Positions 21,201-31,426 of a DNA stretch of 34,903 nt are shown piece after piece; position 1 is the first letter of the stretch; each line of letters begins with the position of its first letter. A model generated the notes under the pieces. It was given only the letters and a program-made list of their open reading frames with translations, searched no databases and was not told where the DNA came from. Location: NCBI GenBank assembly GCA_009801015.1, contig VHZZ01000001.1, positions 1,036,113-1,071,015 of the forward strand, written 5' to 3'. A program made the position numbers and the translations under genes. The DNA comes from Silene noctiflora. Its lineage: Eukaryota > Streptophyta > Magnoliopsida > Caryophyllales > Caryophyllaceae.

Positions 21201-22480
21201 TTCACATCATTATTAATTTTAAATATACTATTTGTTTACTTTTATGATTTTTTTTTTCAAATCTTTTTACTTAAATTTCCGTATATGTCGTTCCCTATCC
21301 GATGCCCTGGACGGTTTCAAATGATTTTATGTCATCTGACTCCAAATCATTTTGGAACTAAGACTGATTATGTAGTTATCGTCGTTTCTGTTGTTGAATC
21401 GGACTATCAGTTTAGTGACATGGCATGCCACGTCCTATGTTAGCAAATGGCCAAACACTATATGAGATATCATTATATGAGCATAGTTGCATTTCAAAGC
21501 ACAGCATCGAAGATTCATTTGTAATGTAACTACAAATGTGCTTTTAGATGGAAAAGAGAAGAAAAAGGCAGCTAAGTCGGCCGGTGGAAGCAAAACCAAG
21601 TCGGTTCCTGAACCCGAAATCACAATCACCAGACTTGATATACGTGTTGGCCTAATCACAAAGGTTCAAAAACATCCTGATGCTGATTCCCTGTATGTTG
21701 AAGAGATTGATGTTGGTGAAGCAGCACCCAGAACTGTTGTCAGTGGACTTGTCAACTACATACCTATTGAAAAGATGCAGGTCAGTATCTCTACTTATCT
21801 TCTAATCTTTAGGTTAGTATCGTTAGTAGTATTATGGATCGTGCTTATATATTATCTTCAACTGTAGAACCGCAAGGTATGCGTTCTTTGTAACTTGAAG
21901 CCAGCTACCATGAGGGGAATCAAGTCTCACGCTATGGTTCTCGCGGCTTCTGACAGTGAACACACAAAGGTAATAAATAGGATTATGCTGAACACTACAT
22001 GTACACGCAATAATATTTTATTCTGCACTAAAAGTTGCATGAAATGATTTACATGGGTAACCAACAAACCCTTTAATTACAGGGGAGACCAACAAACCCT
22101 TTAATTACATGAGGAATACATAAGAATTTGGGTTGGTCTCACGCTCCAGTGAGGCCGTTTTATAGAAACTCTGTTTATGCTACTATTGATGTTTTCCCGA
22201 GTATCCTGAATTTTTTTTGGACATTGTCTCTCTCGTTTTAAAATTTTAGGTTGAGCTAGTGGACCCGCCGGAGGATGCTCAAATCGGGGAGAGAGTCAAG
22301 TTCCCAGGTTTCGAAGGGGAACCTGATGACCTTCTCAACCCTAAAAAGAAGGTATGGGAGACATTACAAGTTGATCTAAACACCGACTCAAATTTGGTGG
22401 CACGTTTTAAAGATTTACCGTTGACGACATCCACCGGTATTTGCAAAGTTTCCTCTATAGCAAACGGAACCATTAAGTAG
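15283..22480 (+). CDS. Methionyl-tRNA synthetase, cytosolic type, 17 exons
   Basis: The enzyme charges tRNA-Met with methionine for initiation and elongation. Exons: 15283-15400, 16159-16303, 16668-16821, 16936-17091, 17439-17669, 17795-17938, 18787-18877, 19090-19196, 19280-19394, 19560-19678, 19766-19831, 19959-20087, 20217-20357, 20578-20692, 21548-21780, 21868-21969, 22250-22480. The sum is 2397 nt, 798 residues, matching plant cytosolic MetRS length. Class I signatures are HLGN (33-36, HIGH) and KFSKSKG (348-354, KMSKS). The zinc/connective-peptide domain has four Cys pairs from CGTC (142) to CKKC. The anticodon domain is followed by a Lys-rich linker (about 611-633) and a C-terminal EMAPII/Arc1p-type tRNA-binding domain from about 635 (ITRLDIRVG). 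ATG 15283 has a strong context (acaacaatggcg). An in-frame ATG at 15145 would add 46 residues. Confidence 0.96.
15433..15840 (+). repeat. 163-bp tandem repeat in MetRS intron 1
   Basis: The period is exactly 163 bp: the phrase tttgattgtttt starts at 15433, 15596 and 15759. The first two units are nearly identical and the third is partial and more diverged. Within each unit, a shorter phrase around ttagctcgta is itself repeated. Confidence 0.9.
17742..18001 (+). repeat. 40-bp exact direct repeats flanking MetRS exon 6
   Basis: The 40-nt block beginning gctagtattttttatg and ending gtttgacctgt occurs at 17742-17781 in intron 5 and again, without mismatch, at 17962-18001 in intron 6, 220 bp apart. 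Exon 6 (17795-17938) lies between them. Confidence 0.95.
18261..18638. mobile_element. Mutator-like MITE in MetRS intron 6
   Basis: The 378-bp insert has a 9-bp direct repeat cgttatatt at 18252-18260 and 18639-18647. Its ends ttagtttgagaaggcg and (reverse complement of the right end) cttagtttaaaaaagcgcc form imperfect inverted repeats. Both arms are full of aggcg/gcgcc motifs around an AT-rich centre. A 9-bp target duplication suggests the Mutator superfamily. It has no coding capacity. Confidence 0.7.
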
Positions 22481-24319
22481 AGGCCAAGCGTCATTTTCGG
22501 ATGAACACTGAAAATTTTGCTCTAATTCTGTATTCTTCTTGGAATTCAACTCACAAACACATTATAATTGATCATTTGAAGATTATCTGGCTTAGTTTGA
22601 GATGCTCGAATATTTAAAATTGTTCAAAAATAACTGGAAGATATTGTAATTTTTTTTCTCCTGTTAGTTTGCCGGTTGGTTGTTTTCGGACGATAAGCCA
22701 TATATTGCATTCTTAAATATTTAGATCTAGGTTGTGGAGGCCCTGAACAACTTAAGGAAGGTTGCTTCCTGGATATGTTTCCAGAATCCGGATATCTGCG
22801 AAAGGAAAAGGGAAAGAAGACGGTATGAGAGTTAAGCTCGTTTATCTCTCGAGAAAGATAATCCGTAAGTCTAACTTAAGACCATTGTAAGTTAAAACCT
22901 CTCCCAATCCACCTTTTATTTTTGCCTTTTTCAAATAGGGAGTGTGTGTCGTCTTAACTTAGGATGGTCTTAAGTCTTAACCCAAAATTTTCTGTTAATG
23001 AATGGTAAGTCGGTAGCACAAAATCTTGACGCTTTGAAATAATATTATAAGTGGGTTACACCGGTATGTTGTTTTTGTTGGGTTTGATGGTTCATCAAAC
23101 ATTTGATTTTTTTTTTCCTACCGAAACAAGCACTTAGTCATCATTTACAATAGAGGGGAGGGCGATTCGAATCTGGAACCTATTGGACTTAATTTCAGCT
23201 CAATTTGGTTCAGTTCAACTTTATTCAGTTCAGCTTCATTCAGTTCAGTCCAGTTTAATCCAGTCTTTTCATAAATTACCTTACCCTAGTTTAGTTCAGC
23301 TTCATTAAATTAAGTTTAGTTCACACAGTTTCAGTCTAAAAGAACATAGCCTAAATAAATTGTTTTACCCACACTATTATCATTAGGGTTTTTTTAACAC
23401 GTGCCTTAAGGGTAGACATTAAGGTGCTGTTTGACCAAACTTTAAGAGTGTTTTTCTAACTTGAAAAGCTAAAGTTAGACAAATACTATAAGTTAGAGAT
23501 ATCTAAAACTACTTTTAAAAAGTCAAAAACTCATTATTAACCCAAAAAAGTAGAAGTAGATATTTTCTACTTCTCATTCTACTTTTCACAAAAGAGTCAA
23601 AAAATTTGATTTATCGACATAATTTTGATATACGAGAGTCAAACATTACTTTGTATTCAAATAATCAAATGATGGATTTTATAAATAACATAGTTAATAA
23701 TAAAAAAAAAAAAGCAAAAAAGTTGGATGGAAATAGTTAAGCTAAACATATAAATTTTATATGAAGTAGTTTTTATAAAAGTATGACCAATTAACTAAAT
23801 TTTTTTTCCTAAAAGCAGCTTATGAAAAACTTTTTTTAAAAAAGAAAAGTTATTTTATACAAGCTTTTTTGGAAAAGATTTACAAGATATTCTCATCAGA
23901 CATAACTTCTTTTATAAAGGAAAAATTATTTTATACAAGCTTTTTTGGAAAGATTTGCAAGATATTCTCATAAAAAATATAAGTATAATCTTAATTTTAC
24001 CATAATTAATAAAATAATCTTATAAATCTTTCCATATTAAGCCTATTATTAAATTATTAACGTATACACTTAAAACACAACTATTATAAATAATCCATTC
24101 CAGATACGCTTATTCATACAACCGTCTTACACAAAACTCGTCAAATTTTATCATTGCGAACCCCCAACATTAGATCACCACTACACTAATACTTACCACA
24201 CTTCACACTCTTTCGCATTCAATTCAATTTCAATTCAATTCAATTGTACCCTAAATCCCCAAATTAAACCATTTAAATCTCAATTAAACCCTCGAATTGT
24301 ACCTTAATGCGTTAATACA
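22481..24319. other. Intergenic region between MetRS and the O-fucosyltransferase-family gene
   Basis: The 3' UTR of MetRS is at the left. Besides the MITE at 22874-22975 it holds a degenerate ttcag/ttcagttcag-rich stretch at about 23195-23342, a possible repeat end at 23396, and a diverged relative of the 832-1060 MITE starting near 23424. A 76-bp tandem duplication lies at about 23850-23985, and an aattcaatt-rich run at 24216-24245 sits in the presumed leader of the next gene. I see no gene. Confidence 0.5.
22874..22975. repeat. MITE-like element with 22-bp inverted ends
   Basis: The left end acttaagaccattgtaagtt and the reverse complement of the right end differ at only about two of 22 positions, enclosing about 58 bp. 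It belongs with the taagacggtctta elements at 294-404 and 5014-5110. It lies about 400 bp downstream of the MetRS stop codon. Confidence 0.7.
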
Positions 24320-27300
24320 ATGAGACGGTAATCACTATTCTATGATCTACGGAGTATTATACTATGCGTTTTAATCGTAGATCGCGAATTTTGTTAGTTA
24401 TTGTGTTGATGATTTGTGATTTTTATTTTTGTGCAGGGTTGGAGAAATTGGACATAGAAGACGGCAATTGAAGCAATGGAGTGGAGGAATCAAAGCTAAG
24501 CTTTTGATTGCCGCCATTTTTGTTGTTTTTTGCACTTTCTCATTGTTTTCTTCTAGGTCTACTATTCATTCTACTACTAGAGCTCAGGTTAGCTTGATTT
24601 GCTTATTTATGACTTGATTTTGTTAAATTCGGTGGAAATATAGGTTGTTTTTGTTGATTTCTGGATTTTTTCCTTGATTTTTGAAGGTGAAGTTATCGTG
24701 TTGGACTGTTGTCAAAATTCGTTAGCAGTGTAGGTTGTTTTCTTGATGTGTTGATTTTTCCGTCGATTGTTGAAGTTGAAGTTATTGCGTTGGATTGTTA
24801 TCAACCTTGTTAGAAGTGTAGGTTGTTGAATGATCTATGGATGTTTCCGTTGATTGTTGGATTGTTGTTAAAATTTGTTTCAAGTGTAGGTTGTTTATTG
24901 ATGTATGAATTAAAGTTATTCCGTTGCGTTGGATTGCTGTCAAATTTGTTGGAACCGTAGGTTGTTTATTGATGTATGAATTAAAGTTATTCCGTTGCGT
25001 TGGATTGCTGTCAAATTTGTTGGAAGCGTTGGTTGTTTATTGATGTATGGATTTTTTTAGGTGAAGTTATTTGCAATGGGCTGTGTATCGATAGTCCTAT
25101 ATTTAGGCTGATCACAATGATATGTTGTTGATCGTGCAAGTTTGGAGTGTGCCTGAATAATGCCAAATGTAGGTGTTTGGTGGTTGTACTAATTTGTCAT
25201 TGATTGTTGGGAGTTGAATTTATAGTGGGGGAAACTATGTTTGGATAGTGATGGACTTGGGTTTTGGTCGTTGTAGTAATTTGTTGGTCCATTGTTCATT
25301 TCCGTTTATGTAGAGAGCTTAGGAATATTTGTCCAGTCTAAGAGTTTTTTGCCAAATTGTATTACTAAAAATAGTTTTGATTGAAGCTTGTTTGAATGTG
25401 CTTATGTTAATGATGACGTATATTTCTATAAAGAACAATTTCTTCCTGATCCTGTATTATTTTGCTAAGATGGAGAGTTCTTGCATTTCTGGTATCTAAG
25501 TTTTGTGAGTGTTGATACTGACGTGATGGGTTTAATTGCAAGAAAACTTGAAAGAGTATTTCATGTGTTAGGTGAAAGGACATTGGTCACCCAACAAATA
25601 GCGTCTCAGTTGTTTAGTTAGAATATACGAGTAATTCTAACAAAGCAAAGCGTCTCGTCCTTCTCGAATTCACCTATCACCAACATTCATTGAAAGTTAA
25701 TGTTTCAATTGGTGATTTTTAACTCACGAGGTTAATGTAAGGCTCTATTAGTTAATTAGTTGCCACTGCAGAAAAAGCAATTAAAATGTAAAGGCAGGTC
25801 ATATTGATTAAAATGAGGTGTGAAGAAGTATCACATGCTTTAGAATGGAGTCTCTTAGGAAGGAGTAGAAGGACTACTTTTGCTTTATTTTCGTGGCTGC
25901 TTGAATTTAAATGATTTTATTTGTAAGTTGTATCCTGCTAAATCCTGGATCAAACTGATTTCCGGGACATGTAAGCATTAGCTTCCTATATAATCTTCCA
26001 AAAGATGTGACTGCTTTTTCATAATCTCCAGGATGTTTTGTGTTGAAACTCTTTTGATCTACTTTGTTTCAGCTCAATCCCGATGAACTTTGGGAAACTG
26101 CTCCTTCTGATGGTTGGAAGCCAAATTCGGCTCCTCGTTCTGAATGGCTTCGTAAGATCTCCTCCTTCTGTGATTGAATACTTTAATAGATAACTTAGCA
26201 CATCATCCTTACTGACGTTTTTGTGTCCCCGACATTAATTGTTGCAGCCCCTCCAAGTCAAACTAATGGATATTTGCGCGTTCGCTGTAATGGTGGTTTA
26301 AATCAGCAAAGAAGTGCGGTATGTACTCCTCACCATCTGTCTCTGGACGAATTGTTGTGCTGTCCCTTCTAGTTATGTCACTTATGTAACTATGTGAGCT
26401 TCAGAACTTGAGGTTCATATTGAACATGCATTTGTGTGACGAATGTAATTTTGAAATTTTGATGATCTACAGTTACTTTTAACCTAAAATAACATGGGAA
26501 ATTGTTATGAAGATTGGGTAATTTCGATAGAAAACTTAACCTGGAGAATTTTAGAAATGGAACTTTTGTGTATAAGCATGATCTCTGAGTTTATAGCTTT
26601 CCTGGAGGACTCATGAAACTGCATGCTTATAGGGACCTACTGATACAACAATAACAACATTAGAGCCTTAATCCCAAAATGGTTTGGGGTCGGTTGACAT
26701 GAATCATCCTTTAGAATCGTCCATGGGTGAGCGCACACCTCAAAATGCGAAAATATAGAAAAGGAAAAGTGAAAAACAAAAGGGGAGTGAAACATAATAC
26801 CACTGTTCTGGATCATCCTTTATAGGGACCTACTGATAATTAAATAATTCCAGTGTTCTGGATGTACCTGTGCAGCTGTGCTCACAGATGTTGACGGTTC
26901 AGGAAAAGAGATTAAATACGTGTTCTCCTATGACAAAACTCAGAAGTGGTTTACTTTACAAACTAACTGATATACACCTAGTGAAAGCCCCTTCCTGATT
27001 TGGGTCAGCATAAAAAACTTGGCCTTCCATTTTCACTTCAGAAATTTAGTATCTCGCGGTTACTCACACTCCTTGAAGGACTCAGGGTTGAGGAACGTAA
27101 ATCATGCCTCTTTACATTACAAACTCTTGATTGAGTAGAGGTGTAGAGGTTTCTTTCTTCAGCACCTAACTTATACTAGAGATATCATTCACATCATGCT
27201 GTGACTCTGTAGAAGAAGAAAATTTACTGAATGGAAACTCTTATTTTACACTTAACAGTAATGACGTGAAGTCAATGTCGGTCTTCTAAGTGTAAGTTTG

Positions 27301-29878
27301 TAGGATTCTCAGTCAACTATATATGCACGCGGTATACACTGAATCTGAAATTGGATGGATGTCTCATATATGCTACTTTTGTTCTGCATTTGTTAATAGC
27401 ATCAACTTACCAATGTGTTTCATACTTCCATTTTCAATGACTACTATATTCTCAATATCCTTTTAGTAAGATGCTCTGGTTTTACCTAGCAAATCCTCAT
27501 TTGTTGTTACAGATCTGCAATGCTGTTCTTGCTGCACGGATCATGAATGCGACTCTTGTACTGCCCGAGTTGGATGCAAATTCCTTTTGGCATGACGACA
27601 GGTAGTGTTACATGTGTACTCTTAGTTATAGCCTATACGTCAATTTTGTTGTTGACCTGTCTTCTATTTGCTCACGGTTAAGTTGCCAAAATTTATCTTG
27701 CATACTCTTGTGTGATATGAAACACTTACTGCTTACTACACTCATTGTTGTTCTCTATCAAACTCTTTTAGAGAGATTGAAATGTAGAAACATTATTTGT
27801 TGGCAGTGAAGAGGCTTCTGAATTATTTATTGCATTCTTGCCAGCTACTAGTAATCCTATCCTATTTTGCCTACCTAGAAGTTCCCAATTTTCTGGATTA
27901 GGCTAAGTCCAAGAATAAATTTAGACTCTACAATTGTGTTGTATCTAGGAATTTCTTGGATAGGATTTGTGTGTTACATATAGAATTTCTTTGATATCAA
28001 AGGACTAATTCACAATTGTGAAACGACACAGGACATCTACGTAGTGTGCACTTTTGTGTTTGAATCTTCTTAAAAAAAAAAAAAAAAAGTTATGATGTAG
28101 TTGCACCGTCGTATTAAATCTAGTCCGCTTGCACAAAACAATGATTAATCTTTAAATGTTCTGGTGTCCACGACCACATTTTGAGGCAGTACTGTCGGCA
28201 TATATTGCACTACTGAGATCAAGCCATCAATGACTTATCACATCTAAGTCTCAAACCCAGATTTATGAATTTATCACCATGAGCTGCAGTGTGGTATAGC
28301 TTGTGACTTCAGTTAATGTACGGTTCATGACTTGTAATAGTGCAATGCAGTGGCTTTCAAGGTATCTATGATGTGGAGCATTTCATCAGAACTCTGAAAT
28401 ATGATGTGCAAATTGTAGAAAACATTCCAGAGACCCACAAGAATGGTAAAATCAAGAAATTGAAAGGACACACGGTAATTTTCATAGACGTGCACGTGTT
28501 GCATTCAAAGCGTAATTTCATGGTTTCACTTATACATGACAAGTTTTGTTCTGTAAATATATTCAGATGCATCCTCCTAGAGATGCTCCAATCAGTTGGT
28601 ATACAAATGTTGCTTTGCCGTTGATGAAAGAACATGGTGCTGTTTATATGACTCCTTTCTCCCATCGGCTGGCTGAGGAAATTGACAATCCTGAATATCA
28701 GAGGTTAAGGTGCAGAGTCAATTATCATGCACTCAGATTTAAACCACACATTATGGAGCTGAGTAACGCAATAGTGAGTAGACTACGTGCACAAGGCCAC
28801 TTCATGGCTATACACCTTCGTTTTGAGATGGATATGCTGGCATTTGCTGGGTAAGCCTTCTGCTATTTCGCGTAAAGTTAAAGATGGGTATTGTTAGTGT
28901 GAAATCTCTTCCCAAAAAAATTTACTTATAGGTCACAAGTCGTGTTTTGCTATTGGAAAATATCATTACGAAGTATTATATGAACAGATATTTGGTTATA
29001 CAAGGTGATATAGTGAGATACAATTTTGGTTATTATTATGCAGATGTTTCGATATTTTCACACCTGAGGAGCAGGAAGAATTGAAAGCCTACCGGAAGAA
29101 AAACTTTGCTCCTAAAAAACTTGTGTACAAGGAAAGAAGATTAATGGGGAAATGTCCTTTGACTCCAGAAGAGGTACTTTGTTCTCCTTTCCTTTGCTTA
29201 AACTCGAGTTATTTCCCAGTGTCTCTCTTCAGTCTCTTGGTCATTGACTCTTTAATGATGCAGGTTGGTCTTATTCTCCGTGCAATCGGGTTCGATAACA
29301 CCACTAGGATCTATCTTGCAGCTGGTGAACTATATGGTGGTGAACGCTTCATGAAACCTTTTAGGACTCTTTTTCCTCATCTTGAAAACCATAGCACTGT
29401 TGATACCACAGGGCAGCTAGCGAAGAACACGAGAGGATTGCTCGGATCGGCGGTTGATTACATGGTATGTCTTTTAGCTGATGTTTTCATGCCCACTTAT
29501 GATGGCCCAAGCAACTTTGCCAACAATCTCTTGGGGCACCGTCTTTACTATGGGTTTAGAACGGTAATCAAGCCTGATCGGAAAGCTCTTGCACCAATCT
29601 TCATCGATCGGGAAGAAGGGCGGGCAAGTGGGTTTGAAGAAGCTGTGAGGCGTGCTATGTTGAAGACAAGCTTTGGTAGTCCCCACAAACGAATACCGCC
29701 AGAATCTTTCTACACAAACTCCTGGCCTGAATGCTTCTGTCAGATGTCACCCAAGAATCCTGCCGATAAATGCCCGCCAGAAAACACGATGCAAATACTG
29801 CATAGCCAGTTCCAGGGTGCTGGTCTTGATGATCTGACAGATACTAAATCGAATGTGACAGATGGATCTGATAAATGA
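24320..29878 (+). CDS. Plant O-fucosyltransferase-family protein (type II Golgi membrane), 9 exons
   Basis: Exons are 24320-24327, 24437-24587, 26073-26151, 26248-26318, 27513-27601, 28351-28474, 28567-28850, 29044-29173 and 29264-29878; 1551 nt, 516 residues, usual for the family. The first coding exon supplies only ATG AGA CG, and splicing to 24437 gives MRRVGEIGHRRRQ in frame. A short basic cytosolic tail is followed by one membrane segment (about residues 27-42, LLIAAIFVVFCTF) and a lumenal stem, a type II topology expected in the Golgi. The catalytic domain shows GGLNQQRSA (about 95-103, nucleotide-sugar binding in this family), HLRFEMDMLAF (about 256-266), CPLTPEEVGL, IYLAAGELYGG and YDGPSNFANN. 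Relatives include putative protein O-fucosyltransferases and pectin rhamnosyltransferases, and the phrases CFDIFTPEEQ and RPLENH-like RLFPHLENH position suggest the FRIABLE1/ESMERALDA1-like side. Sugar donor and acceptor are not known. Confidence 0.93.
24640..25075 (+). repeat. 71-bp minisatellite in intron 2 of the O-fucosyltransferase-family gene
   Basis: Units starting at 24889, 24960 and 25031 (ggttgtttattgatgtatg) are exactly 71 bp apart. The first two are almost identical; the third is partial. Upstream, from about 24640, two to three degenerate units share gttggattgttgtcaaaattt and gtaggttgttt. The intron is about 1.5 kb. Confidence 0.85.
26646..26819 (-). mobile_element. 5'-truncated non-LTR retrotransposon end with 19-bp target-site duplication
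   Basis: The 174-bp insert is flanked by the exact direct repeat ttatagggacctactgata at 26627-26645 and 26820-26838. On the minus strand it ends ccattttgggattaaggct followed by a TTG-rich tail (gttgttattgttg) abutting the duplication. That phrase is a common plant retroelement 3' end, which I associate from memory with RTE-type LINEs or their SINE partners. It lies in intron 4 of the O-fucosyltransferase-family gene, antisense to it. Confidence 0.75.
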
Positions 29879-31206
29879 GGAAATGCAAAATACATAAAAT
29901 TAGTTTAGAGTCCAAACTTTTGATGGAAGCGAAATGGCAATTTACTGGACAGTTTGTAGGGTTACCGGTAGGAGAGCGTGGAAGTAATTAGTTGCATGGT
30001 CCGTGGAAGATGTTTGCGACTCGAAAGCATTCAACATAGGGAAACTATATGAGGCTTTGCAAAAATGGGGAAGAGCACTGTTTTTTTGTACCTAAGAGCA
30101 TCATTCTTGTTTCGAGATCAGCCATGACACTGTATTTTTTGCTAACATCGTACTCATATGAAGATTTCATTCAAGTCATTCTTTTCGATTTATAATAGAT
30201 CAAGAACTCGTTGTAAGGAAGATTTAAAACTAGAGGAAAACTATCGAAATTATCTACGTATGCTATACTATGATTATTTTTCATTAACAAGGGTTACAAT
30301 ATAGAATAACGCTGTCAATCATATGTTCTATAACACGGTTTTGTGAGGTAGAGATCTTGACAACTAATTTATACCTGAACTTTATTTTGTTACATGCATG
30401 AAACTGAGTACTAGGTGCATGAAAATAACGGGGTTTAGATGCATGAAAACGAGTTCTAGGTGCATTAAAATTCTTAGAAACATGAAAATGAGTAGCCGGT
30501 GCATGAAAAATTAATAAAAATGTATTTCGCCTCGATTTGCGTCAATAATTTATACTTTTTGGACCAAGAAATATGATATCTAGCCATAAAATTCTATGTT
30601 GAATCCAAATATGTCGTCATTTTTTTAAAAAAAAAAATCCTATGGTGGAGTTCTCATGGTTCTCATAATGTTGGTGGTTCTCACCGGATCCCAATTCTCA
30701 CTTTTATCAGTGGTCTATGGGTAGACGAGCAATGAGCATGGTCGGATGACATCTCTTATGACATTGTGGATTTAGGTACGAACGATTTGAATGTAATGAT
30801 ATAATCAATTAGTCTTGCTTGTAACTTCTCGGGAGGCTCCTTTCACTTTCTTCCTCACTTGCAGTTTGTGAGACGTTACAAGCTTGTGACAAAAATAGTG
30901 CGTCACAAATGAGAATTTGTGTGATATAATACCCTTTTATGGGTGTTTCAAAAACAAAAAAATAATAATTAGTTTCATTAAATCAAGTAAACCACTTGTT
31001 CGAACTATCGTTTTATTTAATGAATCGCTGGTATTGAGTTTATAATTTTTTGGAAGGTGAAATATTTGATTATTAAAAAAGATTGAAACTTCACCGAAAA
31101 AAATAGATATCTAAAGCTAAAAGAATTCGGTACGATTTTGATCCATTTCAAGCCATAGTTGAATTCGAACCGATATCAAAAATAAAATAAAAAAATCGGA
31201 GCTCCA
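29879..31206. other. Intergenic region downstream of the O-fucosyltransferase-family gene
   Basis: The left part is 3' UTR. A loose tandem array of tgcatgaaaa(t/c)gag units, about 21-24 bp each and six in number, lies at about 30394-30510. A stretch with gtggttctcaccggatccc near 30670 and another with gtgacaaaaatagtgcgtcac near 30890 look like repeat fragments. I see no gene. Confidence 0.5.
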
Positions 31207-31215
31207 AAACCCTAA
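31207..31215 (+). promoter_or_regulatory. telo-box upstream of the DEAD-box helicase gene
   Basis: The 9-mer aaaccctaa matches the plant telo-box, known from promoters of ribosomal-protein and other translation or ribosome-biogenesis genes. It lies 220 bp upstream of the start codon. Function here is inferred. Confidence 0.55.
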
Positions 31216-31280
31216 ACCCTCGATAAGGGTTGCCATTTGCTTAAATATCTCCCCCTTTTCTCTTGCATTTCCCTTAATCG

Positions 31281-31289
31281 AAACCCTAA
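31281..31289 (+). promoter_or_regulatory. Second telo-box upstream of the helicase gene
   Basis: A second exact aaaccctaa lies 146 bp upstream of the helicase ATG. Two copies in one short promoter make chance less likely, although AT-rich plant leaders carry the motif by chance now and then. Confidence 0.55.
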
Positions 31290-31304
31290 ACCCCCAATTC
31301 TTAA

Positions 31305-31346
31305 ATTCAATTTAATTCAATTTAATTCAATTCAATTTAATTCAAT
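31305..31346 (+). repeat. aattcaattta-type run in the helicase leader
   Basis: Tandem attcaattta/attcaatt units lie between 80 and 120 bp upstream of the helicase start codon, probably in the 5' UTR. Similar runs precede the O-fucosyltransferase-family gene (24216-24245) and the NIPA-type gene (4691-4708). Confidence 0.65.
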
Positions 31347-31426
31347 CGAGTCTCCTTTCTTCCACAAACTATACAACAATCAACAATCAATAATTTACTT
31401 CAGAAAAATCAACTAATTACAGAAAA

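Noticed and set aside
21060..21443. 127-codon plus-strand frame
   Set aside because: It is T-rich, Phe/Tyr-biased translation of the long AT-rich intron 14 of MetRS.
28366..28665. 99-codon minus-strand open frame
   Set aside because: It lies antisense over exons 6 and 7 of the O-fucosyltransferase-family gene, which have strong family motifs and good splice sites; it is a shadow.
29465..29482. Possible short intron starting gtatgtcttttag in the last O-fucosyltransferase exon
   Set aside because: It is far too short for a plant intron and the frame MVCLLADVFMPTYDG fits the family when read straight through.
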